Positions 27,966 to 36,064 are shown, numbered from the stretch's first letter. The stretch: DNA of 64,000 bases from an uncultured Oscillospiraceae bacterium (GCA_934590325.1 CAKTOW010000001.1:124001-188000); one strand, 5' to 3'. Numbers and translations: made by a program. The notes: generated from the sequence alone by a model not told the origin.

Positions 27966-28163
27966 GTGTACTATACAAGTCCTCATGTTTTCAAGGATAA
28001 AGATGCGCTTCACAAACACTATTCGACCTGCTATGATAAGGGCATGGTTCAGCCAACCATGTTACTTTTCTTTTCCATGAGGATCTACCTCAAAATGACA
28101 CCGGCAGCGTGTGGGTAACGCCGCCGGTGTTGTTTTATTCACTTGGCCACCGGCGCGTCCGGC
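27966..28163 (-). repeat. duplicated flank upstream of LysR, copy 1
   Basis: On the minus strand this segment matches 56697-56892 (about 90% by eye): the last codons of the upstream 100-residue gene, a GC hairpin (28097-28133), a GTTGGCTGAACCATG stretch and the LysR promoter region up to TATAGTA. It shows that the two loci are copies of one ancestral cassette. Confidence 0.8.
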
Positions 28164-28441
28164 CAGTAGATGACGTAGCACTCCTGCATCTCGCCCATGT
28201 AGAAAAAGATATTCTCCCCCATCTCGATATGCTCGCCGAAGGTCAGGTCGGGCACGAACAGCCGCCCGCTGGTACGCTTCGGGCCTTTGATGGTAAAGCC
28301 CTCCGCCGTGGGGTGCTGCCGCAGCTCGTCGGCTGCCTCCTCCAGGCCGGGGAAATGCAGCGTCCGCTCCAGCTCCGCCAGCTGCGTCGCGCCGTTGATA
28401 TACACGAGGTGATTTTCGTCCTTGAACCAGTTGATACGCAT
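28139..28441 (-). CDS. hypothetical protein (100 aa)
   Basis: A small soluble protein beginning MRINWFKDENHLVYINGATQ and ending YVIYWPDAPVAK, with no membrane segment, signal or recognised motif. ATG 28441 has AAGGAGG seven bases upstream, and codon use is like that of its neighbours. Its last seven codons and stop recur at 56697-56720 next to the second cassette, showing that the gene was next to LysR before the duplication. Function unknown. Confidence 0.6.
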   Translation of the reverse strand: MRINWFKDENHLVYINGATQLAELERTLHFPGLEEAADELRQHPTAEGFTIKGPKRTSGRLFVPDLTFGEHIEMGENIFFYMGEMQECYVIYWPDAPVAK

Positions 28442-28483
28442 GATACGCCTCCTTGGTGGTGATGAGGATAGTATAGCACACCT

Positions 28484-28790
28484 TTGGGCCGAATGGGAGA
28501 AAATTTACAGCCGCTCTTGATCTTACGGTATTCTTTGCTTACTGCGTCATGGTTTTGCGCCGCGGACCTATCTGCAACCCCTACCGCGCCGAGTGCACTT
28601 AGAATTCTTTTCGACTGCTTCTACTATTCATTCAGCAGAAACTACGCCAGTGCACTTTTGAAAAAGGATGGCTATGACGGTCTCGAAATCGACAAAGGCT
28701 GACATAACTTCGCATATCATTTCATATCGTGTGATACTGCTTTATAGAAAGTTGCACCAAATTTGCACCAAAACATAATTTTAGGCATAG
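28484..28790 (+). other. gene-free, lower-GC gap beside rpsI
   Basis: No convincing coding frame with a ribosome site. It holds a near-tandem pair of TTTGCACCAAA-like words at 28750-28773. The stretch is AT-richer than its surroundings. The 3' end of rpsI is a known integration site for mobile elements, so this may be the scar of a lost insertion (inference). Confidence 0.35.
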
Positions 28791-28792
28791 AG

Positions 28793-28825
28793 AAAACCCC
28801 GAAACCGTAGTAGTTTCGGGGTTTT
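28793..28825 (-). terminator. rplM-rpsI operon terminator
   Basis: AAAACCCCGAAAC and GTTTCGGGGTTTT, a 13-bp perfect stem with a 7-base loop and T-runs on both sides; it lies just after the rpsI stop and can act in both directions. Confidence 0.85.
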
Positions 28826-28848
28826 TGAGCAATCCCATTCGGGATAAA

Positions 28849-29253
28849 TTATCTCTTGGAGAACTGAGGTGCGCGACGGGCGGCCTTCAGACCGTACTTC
28901 TTGCGCTCCTTCATACGAGGATCGCGGGTCAGGAAGCCGGCCTTCTTCAGGATGGCGCGGTACTCGGGGTTCACCAGCAGCAGGGCGCGGCTGATGCCGT
29001 GACGCAGGGCGCCGGCCTGGCCGGACACACCGCCGCCCTCGACGGTGGCAACGATGTCCACCTTGCCCAGGGTGTTGGTGGCAGCCAAAGGCTGACGGAC
29101 GACCATCTTCAGAGTCTCCAGACCGAAGTACTCGTCGATGCTGCGGCCGTTGATGGTGATGGAGCCGGTGCCGTTCTCAAACAGGTGCACACGGGCGACG
29201 GAGGACTTGCGGCGGCCAGTGCCGTACTTGTAGGGATTCTTGGACTGATACAT
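28849..29253 (-). CDS. rpsI: 30S ribosomal protein S9 (uS9)
   Basis: A 134-residue ribosomal protein of the small-subunit head whose C-terminal tail reaches the tRNA P site. It shows [43 protein letters not shown] and the conserved C-terminal [21 protein letters not shown] ending. It sits 14 bases after rplM, the standard operon. Confidence 0.97.
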   Translation of the reverse strand: MYQSKNPYKYGTGRRKSSVARVHLFENGTGSITINGRSIDEYFGLETLKMVVRQPLAATNTLGKVDIVATVEGGGVSGQAGALRHGISRALLLVNPEYRAILKKAGFLTRDPRMKERKKYGLKAARRAPQFSKR

Positions 29254-29267
29254 TCTTCTTTTCCTCC

Positions 29268-29693
29268 TTACTTGACCAGCTCGGGCTTCTGAGCCGCATG
29301 GTCATGCTGCTCGCCGGCGTAGATGTGCAGACGCTTCAGGGAATCCTTGGTGACGATGTTGCGGGGCATCATGCCGCGGACGGCCACGCGCATAGCCAGC
29401 TCGGGCTTGTCCTGCATCAGGATGCGGTACTTGGTCTCCTTCAGACCTCCCACCCAACCGGAGTGGGTGCGATAGTACTTCTGCTCCATCTTGTTGCCGG
29501 TCAGGACAGCCTTGCCGGCGTTGATAACGATGACGTTGTCGCCGCAGTCGGCGTGGGGGGTATAAGTGACTTTGCCCTTGCCGCGCAGCAGGTCGGCGAC
29601 GATGACGGCGGTCTTGCCCAGGGGCTTACCGGCGGCATCCACGACGTACCACTTGCGCTCGATGTTGGCCTTGTTTGCCATGAAAGTGGACAT
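29268..29693 (-). CDS. rplM: 50S ribosomal protein L13 (uL13)
   Basis: A 141-residue large-subunit protein. Family blocks are visible: [39 protein letters not shown] and the [11 protein letters not shown] segment, followed by [14 protein letters not shown]. It is the first gene of the rplM-rpsI operon with a promoter and a leader of roughly 90 bases upstream; in other bacteria this leader can bind L13 for feedback control, which is not shown here. Confidence 0.97.
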   Translation of the reverse strand: MSTFMANKANIERKWYVVDAAGKPLGKTAVIVADLLRGKGKVTYTPHADCGDNVIVINAGKAVLTGNKMEQKYYRTHSGWVGGLKETKYRILMQDKPELAMRVAVRGMMPRNIVTKDSLKRLHIYAGEQHDHAAQKPELVK

Positions 29694-29789
29694 GGTGATC
29701 TTCCTCCAATTTATATAATGTATGCTTTACTTTTTCACGCGCCCTTGTTACAATCGGGGCAGAGAAAACGCGCTCAACGCGCAGGATTA

Positions 29790-29818
29790 TTTATACCACA
29801 GCCCCGGTACGTTGTCAA
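29790..29818 (-). promoter_or_regulatory. rplM-rpsI promoter
   Basis: Minus strand TTGACA (29813-29818), 17-bp spacer, TATAAA (29790-29795). A small GC hairpin (CGCGTT/AACGCG type) lies in the leader after the start site. Confidence 0.82.
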
Positions 29819-29922
29819 TAGCGATTTGATTTACAATGATAATATCTCGCATTTTCTCTTGTTTTCTTCGCTATACTCTCGTTTTCTTAAATCACAATTT
29901 ACATTTTTCGGGAGGCATCACC

Positions 29923-30648
29923 GTGCAGCATATCCTTGGACTTGTCCGCCGCTGTGTGGAGGACTACAACATGATCGACGCGGGCGAGACCGTAGCCGTG
30001 GGCGTTTCCGGCGGCAAGGACAGCCTGCTGACCCTGACCGCCCTGGCCCGGCTGCGGACCTTCTACCCCAAGCCCTTCCGGGTGGAGGCCATCACGCTGG
30101 AGACCGGTATGCCCGGCATGGACTTCTCCCCCGTGGCGGACTACTGCGCGCAGCTGGACGTGCCCTACACCCGCATCTCCGTGCCGGTGTATGACATCGT
30201 GTTCAACGAGCGGAAAGAAAAGAACCCCTGCTCCCTGTGCGCCAAGCTGCGGCGCGGCAGCCTGCATACGGCGCTGACGGAGCGGGGGATACACAAGATC
30301 GCCCTGGGCCACCACTACGACGACGCGGTGGAGACCCTGCTGATGAACCTGCTGTTCGAAGGGCGCATCGGCTGCTTCCAGCCGGTGACGTACCTGGACC
30401 GGACGGACATCACCCAGATACGCCCCCTGCTGTACTGCCAGGAATCGGACATCCGCCGCGTGGCGGCGAAGCTGCACCTTCCCGTGGTACGCAACACCTG
30501 CCCCATGGACGGTCACAGCCGCCGGCAGGAGGTGAAGGAGCTGCTTGCCCAGCTGGAGAGCCGCTATCCCGACCTGCGGAAAAAGCTCTTCGGCGCCGTG
30601 CAGCGCTACCCGCTGTACGGCTGGGATCTGGAAACCATGGAAAAGTAA
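29923..30648 (+). CDS. TtcA/TtuA-family PP-loop ATPase (tRNA thiolation-like)
   Basis: A 241-residue PP-loop ATPase. SGGKDS at residues 29-34 is the pyrophosphate-binding loop; C103 and C106 in NPCSLCAKLRRG, plus a later cysteine in VRNTCPMDG, are placed as in the 4Fe-4S TtcA/TtuA enzymes that thiolate tRNA cytidine-32 or uridine-54. GHHYDDAVETLLMN is the second conserved block. The exact base modified cannot be assigned from sequence. GTG 29923 follows GGGAGG; an upstream ATG has no ribosome site. Confidence 0.8.
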   Translation: MQHILGLVRRCVEDYNMIDAGETVAVGVSGGKDSLLTLTALARLRTFYPKPFRVEAITLETGMPGMDFSPVADYCAQLDVPYTRISVPVYDIVFNERKEKNPCSLCAKLRRGSLHTALTERGIHKIALGHHYDDAVETLLMNLLFEGRIGCFQPVTYLDRTDITQIRPLLYCQESDIRRVAAKLHLPVVRNTCPMDGHSRRQEVKELLAQLESRYPDLRKKLFGAVQRYPLYGWDLETMEK

Positions 30649-30705
30649 GCGGCTTGCCGCAAGACCTGCAAACTTGAATTTATTCTATCTGGAGGTGTCA
30701 ACTAT

Positions 30706-30927
30706 ATGAAGTGTCCATTTTGTAATGCAGAAATGCTCGTTGGAAACATTTCTCAAGACCGATATGCTCTAAAATGGGTTCCGTCCGACAAAGATAGAGG
30801 ATTATTGAATTTCACTCCATTTGTGAAAGGAATCAAACTGACATCAATGAGTGACGGCATAACTGTAAAAGTATTTTATTGTAATAAATGCAGAAAATTT
30901 GTAATTGATCAAGATAATTTGCGTTAA
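30706..30927 (+). CDS. small zinc-ribbon protein (DUF6487-like)
   Basis: A 73-residue protein with CPFC near the N-terminus and CNKC near the C-terminus, a two-knuckle zinc ribbon, and a beta-rich middle. It is clearly AT-richer than the surrounding genes, with codons such as AAA, TTT and ATA, which suggests recent gain together with the next small gene. GGAGG precedes ATG 30706. Function unknown. Confidence 0.65.
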   Translation: MKCPFCNAEMLVGNISQDRYALKWVPSDKDRGLLNFTPFVKGIKLTSMSDGITVKVFYCNKCRKFVIDQDNLR

Positions 30928-30950
30928 TAGTTTAATAAGAATGTATTGCT

Positions 30951-31091
30951 ATGATTTTTATTGCGATAATTTGTACGGTTTTGGGTGGATTTCTTGGGGC
31001 ATTTCTCGAGCCGGTTTCCCTTTCAGTTTCCATTCCAATTGCGATTATGGGCGGCTTTATTCTAAAAGCGATCAAGGATAAAAAATATTGA
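30951..31091 (+). CDS. small hydrophobic membrane protein (46 aa)
   Basis: An open frame of 46 codons starting MIFIAIICTVLGGFLGAF and ending KAIKDKKY: two short hydrophobic segments with a positive C-terminus. It is as AT-rich as the gene 24 bases upstream and follows it in the same direction, so the two may form one acquired unit. The ribosome site is weak. Function unknown. Confidence 0.45.
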   Translation: MIFIAIICTVLGGFLGAFLEPVSLSVSIPIAIMGGFILKAIKDKKY

Positions 31092-31135
31092 CGGCTTCCG
31101 GTCTGTCTCGCAGAAATGTCCTCTCCCCTATGTAC

Positions 31136-31402
31136 CTACACCAGCACCCACTTCACCAGAAGCAGCAGCCCCAGCCCCGGCACGCCCAGCACGCCCACCG
31201 TCAGCGCGTTGAACCAGTTGACGCCCAGCGTCAGCCCGGTCACCGGGGCGGTGCTGTCCAGCAGCCACAGGGCCAGCAGCCCCAGTGCACTGTTCAGCAC
31301 CACCCGCAGCGCTAGCTTCAGCGGCCTGCGCAGCAGCCGCGCCACCGCCACCAGCAGGAACAGCCCCACCAGTGCCAGCGCGGCGATCTCTATGACCGAC
31401 AT
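31136..31402 (-). CDS. bofA: pro-sigmaK processing inhibitor BofA family
   Basis: An 88-residue membrane protein with three hydrophobic segments and the C-terminal block GVNWFNALTVGVLGVPGLGLLLLVKWVL typical of BofA (the repeated GVPGL is the family hallmark). In Bacillus subtilis BofA holds the membrane protease SpoIVFB inactive until SpoIVB signals from the forespore, so that pro-sigmaK is cut at the right time. It overlaps the DUF2508 gene by 13 bases, the same pair as yaaL-bofA. The SpoIVB signal protease and a pro-type sigK fragment are also in the window. Confidence 0.85.
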   Translation of the reverse strand: MSVIEIAALALVGLFLLVAVARLLRRPLKLALRVVLNSALGLLALWLLDSTAPVTGLTLGVNWFNALTVGVLGVPGLGLLLLVKWVLV

Positions 31403-31707
31403 ATCTCCCCTCCCTTCACCGCTCCCGCCGCCACACAGGGCTCCGCGGCCTTTTCCGCCGGCGGCACCGGCACCGCCTGGGGGATGCCCGAGGGCACCGT
31501 CTGCCCGCTGCGCGCCTTGATGCACCGCAGGATATAGTTGCTCCGCGCCTTCAGGGCGTTGATCTCGAAGATACACGCCTCGATGAGCTCGTTGTCGCAC
31601 ACGTAGTCGAACCGGGTATAGGCGTCCTTCAACGCCTGCGTGGTGATGTACAGCTCCCGCTCCAGCGCCCGGAGCTCCGGGTCCGTACCATGCTTCTTCT
31701 TTGCCAT
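31390..31707 (-). CDS. DUF2508 (YaaL-like) protein
   Basis: A 105-residue protein: basic N-terminus MAKKKHG, then a helical DUF2508 region (ELRALERELYITTQALKDAYTRFDYV, about residues 10-70) and a proline-rich tail. The homologue yaaL lies directly before bofA in Bacillus, matching the arrangement here. Function unknown. ATG 31707 is chosen because GGAGGGG lies just upstream; a start five codons earlier does not fit it. Confidence 0.75.
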   Translation of the reverse strand: MAKKKHGTDPELRALERELYITTQALKDAYTRFDYVCDNELIEACIFEINALKARSNYILRCIKARSGQTVPSGIPQAVPVPPAEKAAEPCVAAGAVKGGEICRS

Positions 31708-31803
31708 AGGATACCCCTCCACATACAGTAAATTGTACGTTCAGTCTGCACATTTATGACCGGTTTCAAACAGGGACGGCGCAGCCGCCCGGAAAGGATG
31801 CCC

Positions 31804-32307
31804 ATGGAGCACGAATTTTTCATGCAGGAGGCCCTCGCCCTGGCGCGGGAGGCCGCCGCCCACGGCGAGGTGCCAGTGGGCTGCGTCATTGTCCGCCACG
31901 GCCAGATCGTCGGCCGCGGGCGCAACCAGAGGGAGGAAAAGCAGTCCGCCGCCTCCCACGCGGAGATGGAGGCCCTCGCCCTGGCCAACGCGGCCCTGCA
32001 CAGCTGGCGGCTGGATGACTGCGATCTGTACGTGACGCTGGAGCCCTGCCCCATGTGCGCCGGCGCCATCCTCAACGCCCGCGTCCGCCGGGTGTTCTAC
32101 GGTGCCCGGGATGAGGTCATGGGTGCCTGCGGCGGCGTACTGAACCTGTACATGGAGGGCTTCCCCCGCCCGCCGCAGCTGGTGGGCAATGTCTGCGGCG
32201 ATGAATGCCGTGCCGTTTTGAAAACGTTTTTCCGGGATCTACGGGCAGAAAATCCGCTTTCCCCGAATGATTCGACGGCGATTGTGGATAATTTCACAGA
32301 ATTTTAA
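31804..32307 (+). CDS. tadA: tRNA-specific adenosine deaminase
   Basis: TadA converts A34 to inosine in the anticodon of tRNA-Arg. The 167-residue product has the zinc-cytidine-deaminase motifs: HAE with H52 and E54 (ASHAEMEAL) and PCPMC with C82 and C85 (LEPCPMCAGAI), plus the family YGARDE block. The start codon ATG 31804 is six bases after GGAAAGG; the earlier ATG 31798 is too close to it. It diverges from the DUF2508-bofA pair. Confidence 0.94.
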   Translation: MEHEFFMQEALALAREAAAHGEVPVGCVIVRHGQIVGRGRNQREEKQSAASHAEMEALALANAALHSWRLDDCDLYVTLEPCPMCAGAILNARVRRVFYGARDEVMGACGGVLNLYMEGFPRPPQLVGNVCGDECRAVLKTFFRDLRAENPLSPNDSTAIVDNFTEF

Positions 32308-32350
32308 TATTTGTAACCGATTTTTTTTCATATATACGGGGTACCATATA

Positions 32351-32376
32351 CTTGCAAGCTGCAAGAAACTTTTTTC
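32351..32376 (+). terminator. tadA terminator
   Basis: CTTGCA-AGC-TGCAAG hairpin followed by AAACTTTTTT, about 40 bases after the tadA stop. Confidence 0.6.
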
Positions 32377-32444
32377 ATCTTCTCATCCTGCCATATCCGC
32401 GGAGTACCCACCGGTGCTCCGCATTATGGTGTCCGGAGGTATTT

Positions 32445-32466
32445 GCCCGCTACGGCGGGCTTTTTT
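32445..32466 (+). terminator. second terminator before the cob operon
   Basis: GCCCGC-TACG-GCGGGC followed by TTTTTT. Just upstream is another stem (32399-32404 with 32417-32422). No aptamer-like core was found in the gap 32308-32541. Confidence 0.7.
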
Positions 32467-32481
32467 ACTGCCCTGCGGGGC

Positions 32482-32510
32482 TTTTCTTTTTCCCCCGCCC
32501 GTGGTATAAT
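32482..32510 (+). promoter_or_regulatory. promoter of the cobalamin-assembly operon (extended -10)
   Basis: TGGTATAAT gives a perfect extended -10 (TATAAT at 32505-32510); the -35 (TTTTCT, 32482-32487, 17-bp spacing) is weak. No cobalamin riboswitch lies between it and the first gene. Confidence 0.6.
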
Positions 32511-32541
32511 ACGCCGCAGAACGACAAAAGGAGTGCGCGCC

Positions 32542-33312
32542 ATGGCCCATCCCCTGCAGGAAAAACTCCATATCTCCGGCACGGACAGCCGCGCCGCCGC
32601 CCTGGCGCGGCAGTGGCGTCTGGGGTACGAGACCATCGCCTTCTCCTACGCGCCCCTGCTGGACGATCCCTCCTCCTTGCCCCACGCCCGCGAGGACACG
32701 GCGGGCATCGGCCGCCTGTGGCTCCATGCCCCCTTTGCGGAGCTGACCCCCTGCGCCATCGACCCGCTGGTGCGGGACGTGGCGCACCGCCGGTTCCGCC
32801 AGGCACTGGAGGCGGCGCAGGCGCTGGGCATCCGCCGGATGGTGTTCCACGGCGGCTTCATCCCCCATGTGTACTACCCGGAGTGGTACGTGGAGCAGTC
32901 GGTGATGTTCTGGCGCGGCTTCCTGCGGGAGGTGCCCCAGGACATGACGCTGGCGCTGGAAAACGTCATGGAGCCGTCCCCGGACACGCTGATGTCCATC
33001 GCCGCGCAGATAGACGACCCCCGGCTGGGCCTGTGCCTGGACGTGGGGCACGCCAACACCTGCGTCAGTACCACGCCGCCCGCGGAGTGGATCGCCCCCA
33101 TGGCGCCGTACCTGCACCACGTGCACCTGCACAACAACCTGGGGGACACCGACCTTCACGCCCCGCTGGGCGAGGGCACCGTCCCCATGGCGGAGATCAT
33201 CGACGCGGTGCTCCGCGCCGCGCCCGGGGCCACCTTTACCATTGAGAACCAGGACGCCCTGCCGTCGCTGCACTGGCTGGCACAGCGGGGCTACATCGAG
33301 GAAACAATATGA
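32542..33312 (+). CDS. xylose isomerase-like TIM-barrel protein, first gene of the cob operon
   Basis: A 256-residue sugar isomerase/AP-endonuclease-2-like TIM barrel. Metal-site-like residues are visible: MVFHGG, LALENV, LCLDVGHAN, HHVHLHNN and FTIENQD. The GHAN and HLHNN patterns are typical of the xylose isomerase-like superfamily. It overlaps cobT by the stop/start (ATGA), so a role linked to cobalamin or its lower ligand is suggested by position only; no specific reaction can be given. AAAGGAG precedes ATG 32542. Confidence 0.75.
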   Translation: MAHPLQEKLHISGTDSRAAALARQWRLGYETIAFSYAPLLDDPSSLPHAREDTAGIGRLWLHAPFAELTPCAIDPLVRDVAHRRFRQALEAAQALGIRRMVFHGGFIPHVYYPEWYVEQSVMFWRGFLREVPQDMTLALENVMEPSPDTLMSIAAQIDDPRLGLCLDVGHANTCVSTTPPAEWIAPMAPYLHHVHLHNNLGDTDLHAPLGEGTVPMAEIIDAVLRAAPGATFTIENQDALPSLHWLAQRGYIEETI

Positions 33313-34412
33313 CCGAATCAGAACTGAAAAACTACATACAGGCCATCCGCCCGGCGGACAGGGACGCCATGTCCGCCGCACGGCGGCGGCAGGCGCAGCT
33401 GGCCAAGCCCCCCGGCAGTCTCGGTGCACTGGAGGACATCTCTGTGCGGCTGTCCGGCATCACCGGCGCGCTGTGCCCCAAAATGGACAAATGCCGGGTG
33501 GCGGTGTTCGCCGCCGACAACGGCGTGGTGGACGAGGGCGTTTCCTGCGCCCCCCGCTCCGTGACGCTGCAGCAGGCGATCAACATGACCCGGCGCAAGA
33601 CCGGTATGTCCGCCATGGCCGCCTCCTTCGATGACGATGTGGCCGTAGTAGATGTGGGCATCGCCGCCCACGTGCCGCCGGTGGGCATCCTTGACCGCAA
33701 GGTGCGCCCCGGCACCGGCAATATCGCCCGTGAGGACGCCATGACCCGCACTCAGGTGCTGTCCGCCATGGCCGCCGGCATGGAGCAATCGGCAATCGCC
33801 AGAGCCGACGGCGTCACCGCCCTCGGCATCGGCGAAATGGGCATCGGCAACACCAGCACCTCCGCCGCCGTGCTCGCCGCCCTTACCGGCGCGGACATCG
33901 AGGATGTCACAGGCCGCGGCGGCGGGCTGACAGACGAGGGCTTCGCCCGGAAGAAGGACGTGCTGCGCCGGGCGCTGGAGCGGCGGACTATCGACAAAAG
34001 CGACGTGCTGGACGTGCTGTGCGCCGTAGGCGGGCTGGACATCGCCGCCATGACCGGCGCGTTCCTGGGCTGCGCCCACGAGCGCATTCCCGCGGCGGTG
34101 GATGGCTTCATCTCCGTGGTGGCGGCGCTGTGCGCCGTGCGGCTGTGCCCCGCGGCGGATGATTTTCTGTTTTTGTCCCACGACTCCTATGAGGTGGGCT
34201 ATCGTCTGGCGGCCCGCGAGCTGGGCCGGGAGCCCTGCCTGCATCTGGGCATGCGGCTGGGCGAGGGCAGCGGCTGTCCCCTGCTGTTCCGCGTGCTGGA
34301 GGCCTCCTGCGGCGTCATGTCCGGCATGGCCACCTTTGCCGAGGCCGCCATTCAGGACGACTATCTGGACGAGATACGCGCTGGGGACGGCTTCACGGTG
34401 GACAGGCCATGA
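33309..34412 (+). CDS. cobT: nicotinate-nucleotide:dimethylbenzimidazole phosphoribosyltransferase
   Basis: CobT makes alpha-ribazole phosphate from nicotinate mononucleotide and a lower-ligand base, supplying the nucleotide loop of cobalamin. The 367-residue protein has KPPGSLGALE near the N-terminus, the AADNGVV block, GIGEMGIGNTSTSAAV, and LHLGMRLGEGSG, where E319 corresponds to the catalytic glutamate. It is translationally coupled to the TIM-barrel gene before it and to cobU after it. Confidence 0.95.
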   Translation: MTESELKNYIQAIRPADRDAMSAARRRQAQLAKPPGSLGALEDISVRLSGITGALCPKMDKCRVAVFAADNGVVDEGVSCAPRSVTLQQAINMTRRKTGMSAMAASFDDDVAVVDVGIAAHVPPVGILDRKVRPGTGNIAREDAMTRTQVLSAMAAGMEQSAIARADGVTALGIGEMGIGNTSTSAAVLAALTGADIEDVTGRGGGLTDEGFARKKDVLRRALERRTIDKSDVLDVLCAVGGLDIAAMTGAFLGCAHERIPAAVDGFISVVAALCAVRLCPAADDFLFLSHDSYEVGYRLAARELGREPCLHLGMRLGEGSGCPLLFRVLEASCGVMSGMATFAEAAIQDDYLDEIRAGDGFTVDRP

Positions 34413-34948
34413 GGATACTGCTGATCGGCGGCGGCAAGAGCGGCAAAAGCTCCACAGCCCAGCGGCTGGCCGCCACGCTGTCCGGGGCTGCGCCCCGGTA
34501 CTACTGGGCCACCATGACCCCCCACGATGGCGAGGACCTGTCTCGCATTCGGCGGCACGTGGAGGACAGGGCGGGCATGGGCTTTATCACCGTAGAACGC
34601 AGCTTTGATCTGCCCGCCGCCCTGCCGGACATCGACCGGCGCAGCACGGTGCTGTTCGACAGCATCACCGCCTGTTTGTCCGAGCAGATGTTCCCCGGCG
34701 CAGAGCCGAATGGCGCGGCGGGCGAGACCGTTCTGCGCCAGCTGCTGACCGTCAGCCGCCATCCCGCCCATTTTATCGCCGTGTGCGACGATATTTGGCA
34801 CGGCGGCGAGGACTATCAGGACTGGACGGAGGTCTACGTCCGCGAGCTGGCACAGATATGCCGGGGACTGGCGGCGGAGTTTGACGTGGTGTGTGAAATG
34901 ACGGCGGGCATCGCCCGCGTGTGGAAAGGAGAGCTGCCCCGTGTCTGA
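34409..34948 (+). CDS. cobU: adenosylcobinamide kinase/adenosylcobinamide-phosphate guanylyltransferase
   Basis: CobU phosphorylates adenosylcobinamide and then adds GMP to give AdoCbi-GDP. The 179-residue product has the P-loop GGGKSGKS at residues 7-14, the histidine-containing IRRHVEDR segment (family guanylyl-acceptor histidine), and VLFDSITACL. It overlaps cobT by four bases and cobS by eight. The presence of kinase activity on cobinamide points to salvage as well as de novo assembly. Confidence 0.92.
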   Translation: MRILLIGGGKSGKSSTAQRLAATLSGAAPRYYWATMTPHDGEDLSRIRRHVEDRAGMGFITVERSFDLPAALPDIDRRSTVLFDSITACLSEQMFPGAEPNGAAGETVLRQLLTVSRHPAHFIAVCDDIWHGGEDYQDWTEVYVRELAQICRGLAAEFDVVCEMTAGIARVWKGELPRV

Positions 34949-35669
34949 CTGGATCTACGGCTTTTTCATGGCGTGGGGTATGTTTCTGGCGATCCCCTGC
35001 CCAAAGAAGATCTGGCGGGAAAGTGCCCGGCGGAAGATGGTGGCGTGCCTGCCCCTTGTGGGGCTGATCGTCGGCGGCGTGTGGGTGCTGTGTGCATGGC
35101 TGGGCAGTTTTCTGCCCCGGCCGCTGGGCGCGCTGCTGTGCGCCGCCGCGCCGTGGCTGGTGACGGGCTTCCTGCACCTGGACGGCTTTATGGACGTGTG
35201 CGACGCGGTGCTCAGCCGCCGGGATCTGGAGACGCGGCAGCGGATATTGAAGGATTCCCACTGTGGTGCCTTCGCGGTGATCTGCCTGGTGCTGCTGGCC
35301 CTGTGCCAGTGGGCGGCGTTCCTGTCGGCGGAGAGCATCCCCCTGTGGCCGCTGGCGCTGGTACCCGTGGCATCCCGCGCCTGCGCGGCGCTGGCGGTGC
35401 TGACGCTGCGCCCCATCGCCGTCAGCCAGTACAGCGCGATGGAGCGGGGCGGCGCGCCGGTGGTGTTCGCAGCCCTTGTGCTGACAGGGGTTTGCGCCCT
35501 TTCCGCTATACTGTGGGGCAGCTTCGCACCGCTGGCGGCGGCGGCGGGCTACGCTCTGGCGGTGTGGTACGCCGACCGTCAGCTGGGCGGGATGTCCGGC
35601 GACGTGTCGGGCTTCGCGCTGACCTTGGGCGAATTGTGCGGTGCGGCAGCACTGGTGCTGTGGAGGTAA
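34941..35669 (+). CDS. cobS: adenosylcobinamide-GDP ribazoletransferase (cobalamin synthase)
   Basis: CobS joins AdoCbi-GDP and alpha-ribazole (phosphate) in the membrane to finish the cobalamin nucleotide loop. The 242-residue integral membrane protein has the family signature FLHLDGFMDVCDAVLS with its acidic metal-binding residues, KDSHCGAFAV, and SRACAALAVL. It starts with GTG 34941, inside the end of cobU, behind AAAGGAGAG. Several hydrophobic helices fill the C-terminal half. Confidence 0.93.
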   Translation: MSDWIYGFFMAWGMFLAIPCPKKIWRESARRKMVACLPLVGLIVGGVWVLCAWLGSFLPRPLGALLCAAAPWLVTGFLHLDGFMDVCDAVLSRRDLETRQRILKDSHCGAFAVICLVLLALCQWAAFLSAESIPLWPLALVPVASRACAALAVLTLRPIAVSQYSAMERGGAPVVFAALVLTGVCALSAILWGSFAPLAAAAGYALAVWYADRQLGGMSGDVSGFALTLGELCGAAALVLWR

Positions 35670-35680
35670 GTATTAAATAT

Positions 35681-36031
35681 ATGGAATTGATCATAGGCGG
35701 GGCGTTTCAGGGGAAGCTCTCCTACGCGCTGAAAAGATACGGACTGACGGAAAAAGACGTCTGCGATTTGGCGGTGCAGGACCCGGAGCCGGGGTACGGC
35801 TGCTACTGGCATTTGGAGGCTTTGAGCCGCAGAAACGTTGATATTACGCGGTTTTTACCGGTATTTGAAAACGCGGTGGTGGTGGCGCGGCAGGTGAACG
35901 GCGGCATCGTCCCCATGGACGGCGAGGAGCGGGCATGGCGGGAACGATACGGCGTGCTGCTGCAGGCACTCGCAAAAAAATCAGAACATGTGACCCGCGT
36001 TTTCTGCGGCCTTGCGGAGGAATTGAAGTAA
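35681..36031 (+). CDS. short CobU-like protein (kinase P-loop, half length)
   Basis: A 116-residue protein beginning MELIIGGAFQGKLSYA, where GGAFQGK resembles the CobU P-loop; the rest includes VVARQVNGGIVPMD, similar to the acidic block of cobinamide kinases, and the conserved ending FCGLAEELK. Such short CobU relatives recur in cob operons of Firmicutes. Whether it retains kinase activity is unknown: the guanylyl-accepting histidine segment of full CobU is not evident. The nearest good ribosome site (GGAGG) is 14 bases upstream, so translation may be coupled to cobS. Confidence 0.65.
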   Translation: MELIIGGAFQGKLSYALKRYGLTEKDVCDLAVQDPEPGYGCYWHLEALSRRNVDITRFLPVFENAVVVARQVNGGIVPMDGEERAWRERYGVLLQALAKKSEHVTRVFCGLAEELK

Positions 36032-36064
36032 AACAAGCACTTTTCGGCAAGCGGAGGAATTGAA

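Noticed and set aside
27576-28019. Functional small LysR-like protein of 147 residues
   Set aside because: The first ~20 codons come from non-coding leader, the DNA-binding domain is gone, the end is cut at a fusion with riboswitch sequence, and there is no ribosome site.
32308-32541. SRP RNA gene or cobalamin riboswitch expected from the tadA/cob context
   Set aside because: Neither the SRP core (GGTCAGG...GGAAGG type) nor a CACTG-type aptamer core is present; only two terminators and a promoter are seen.
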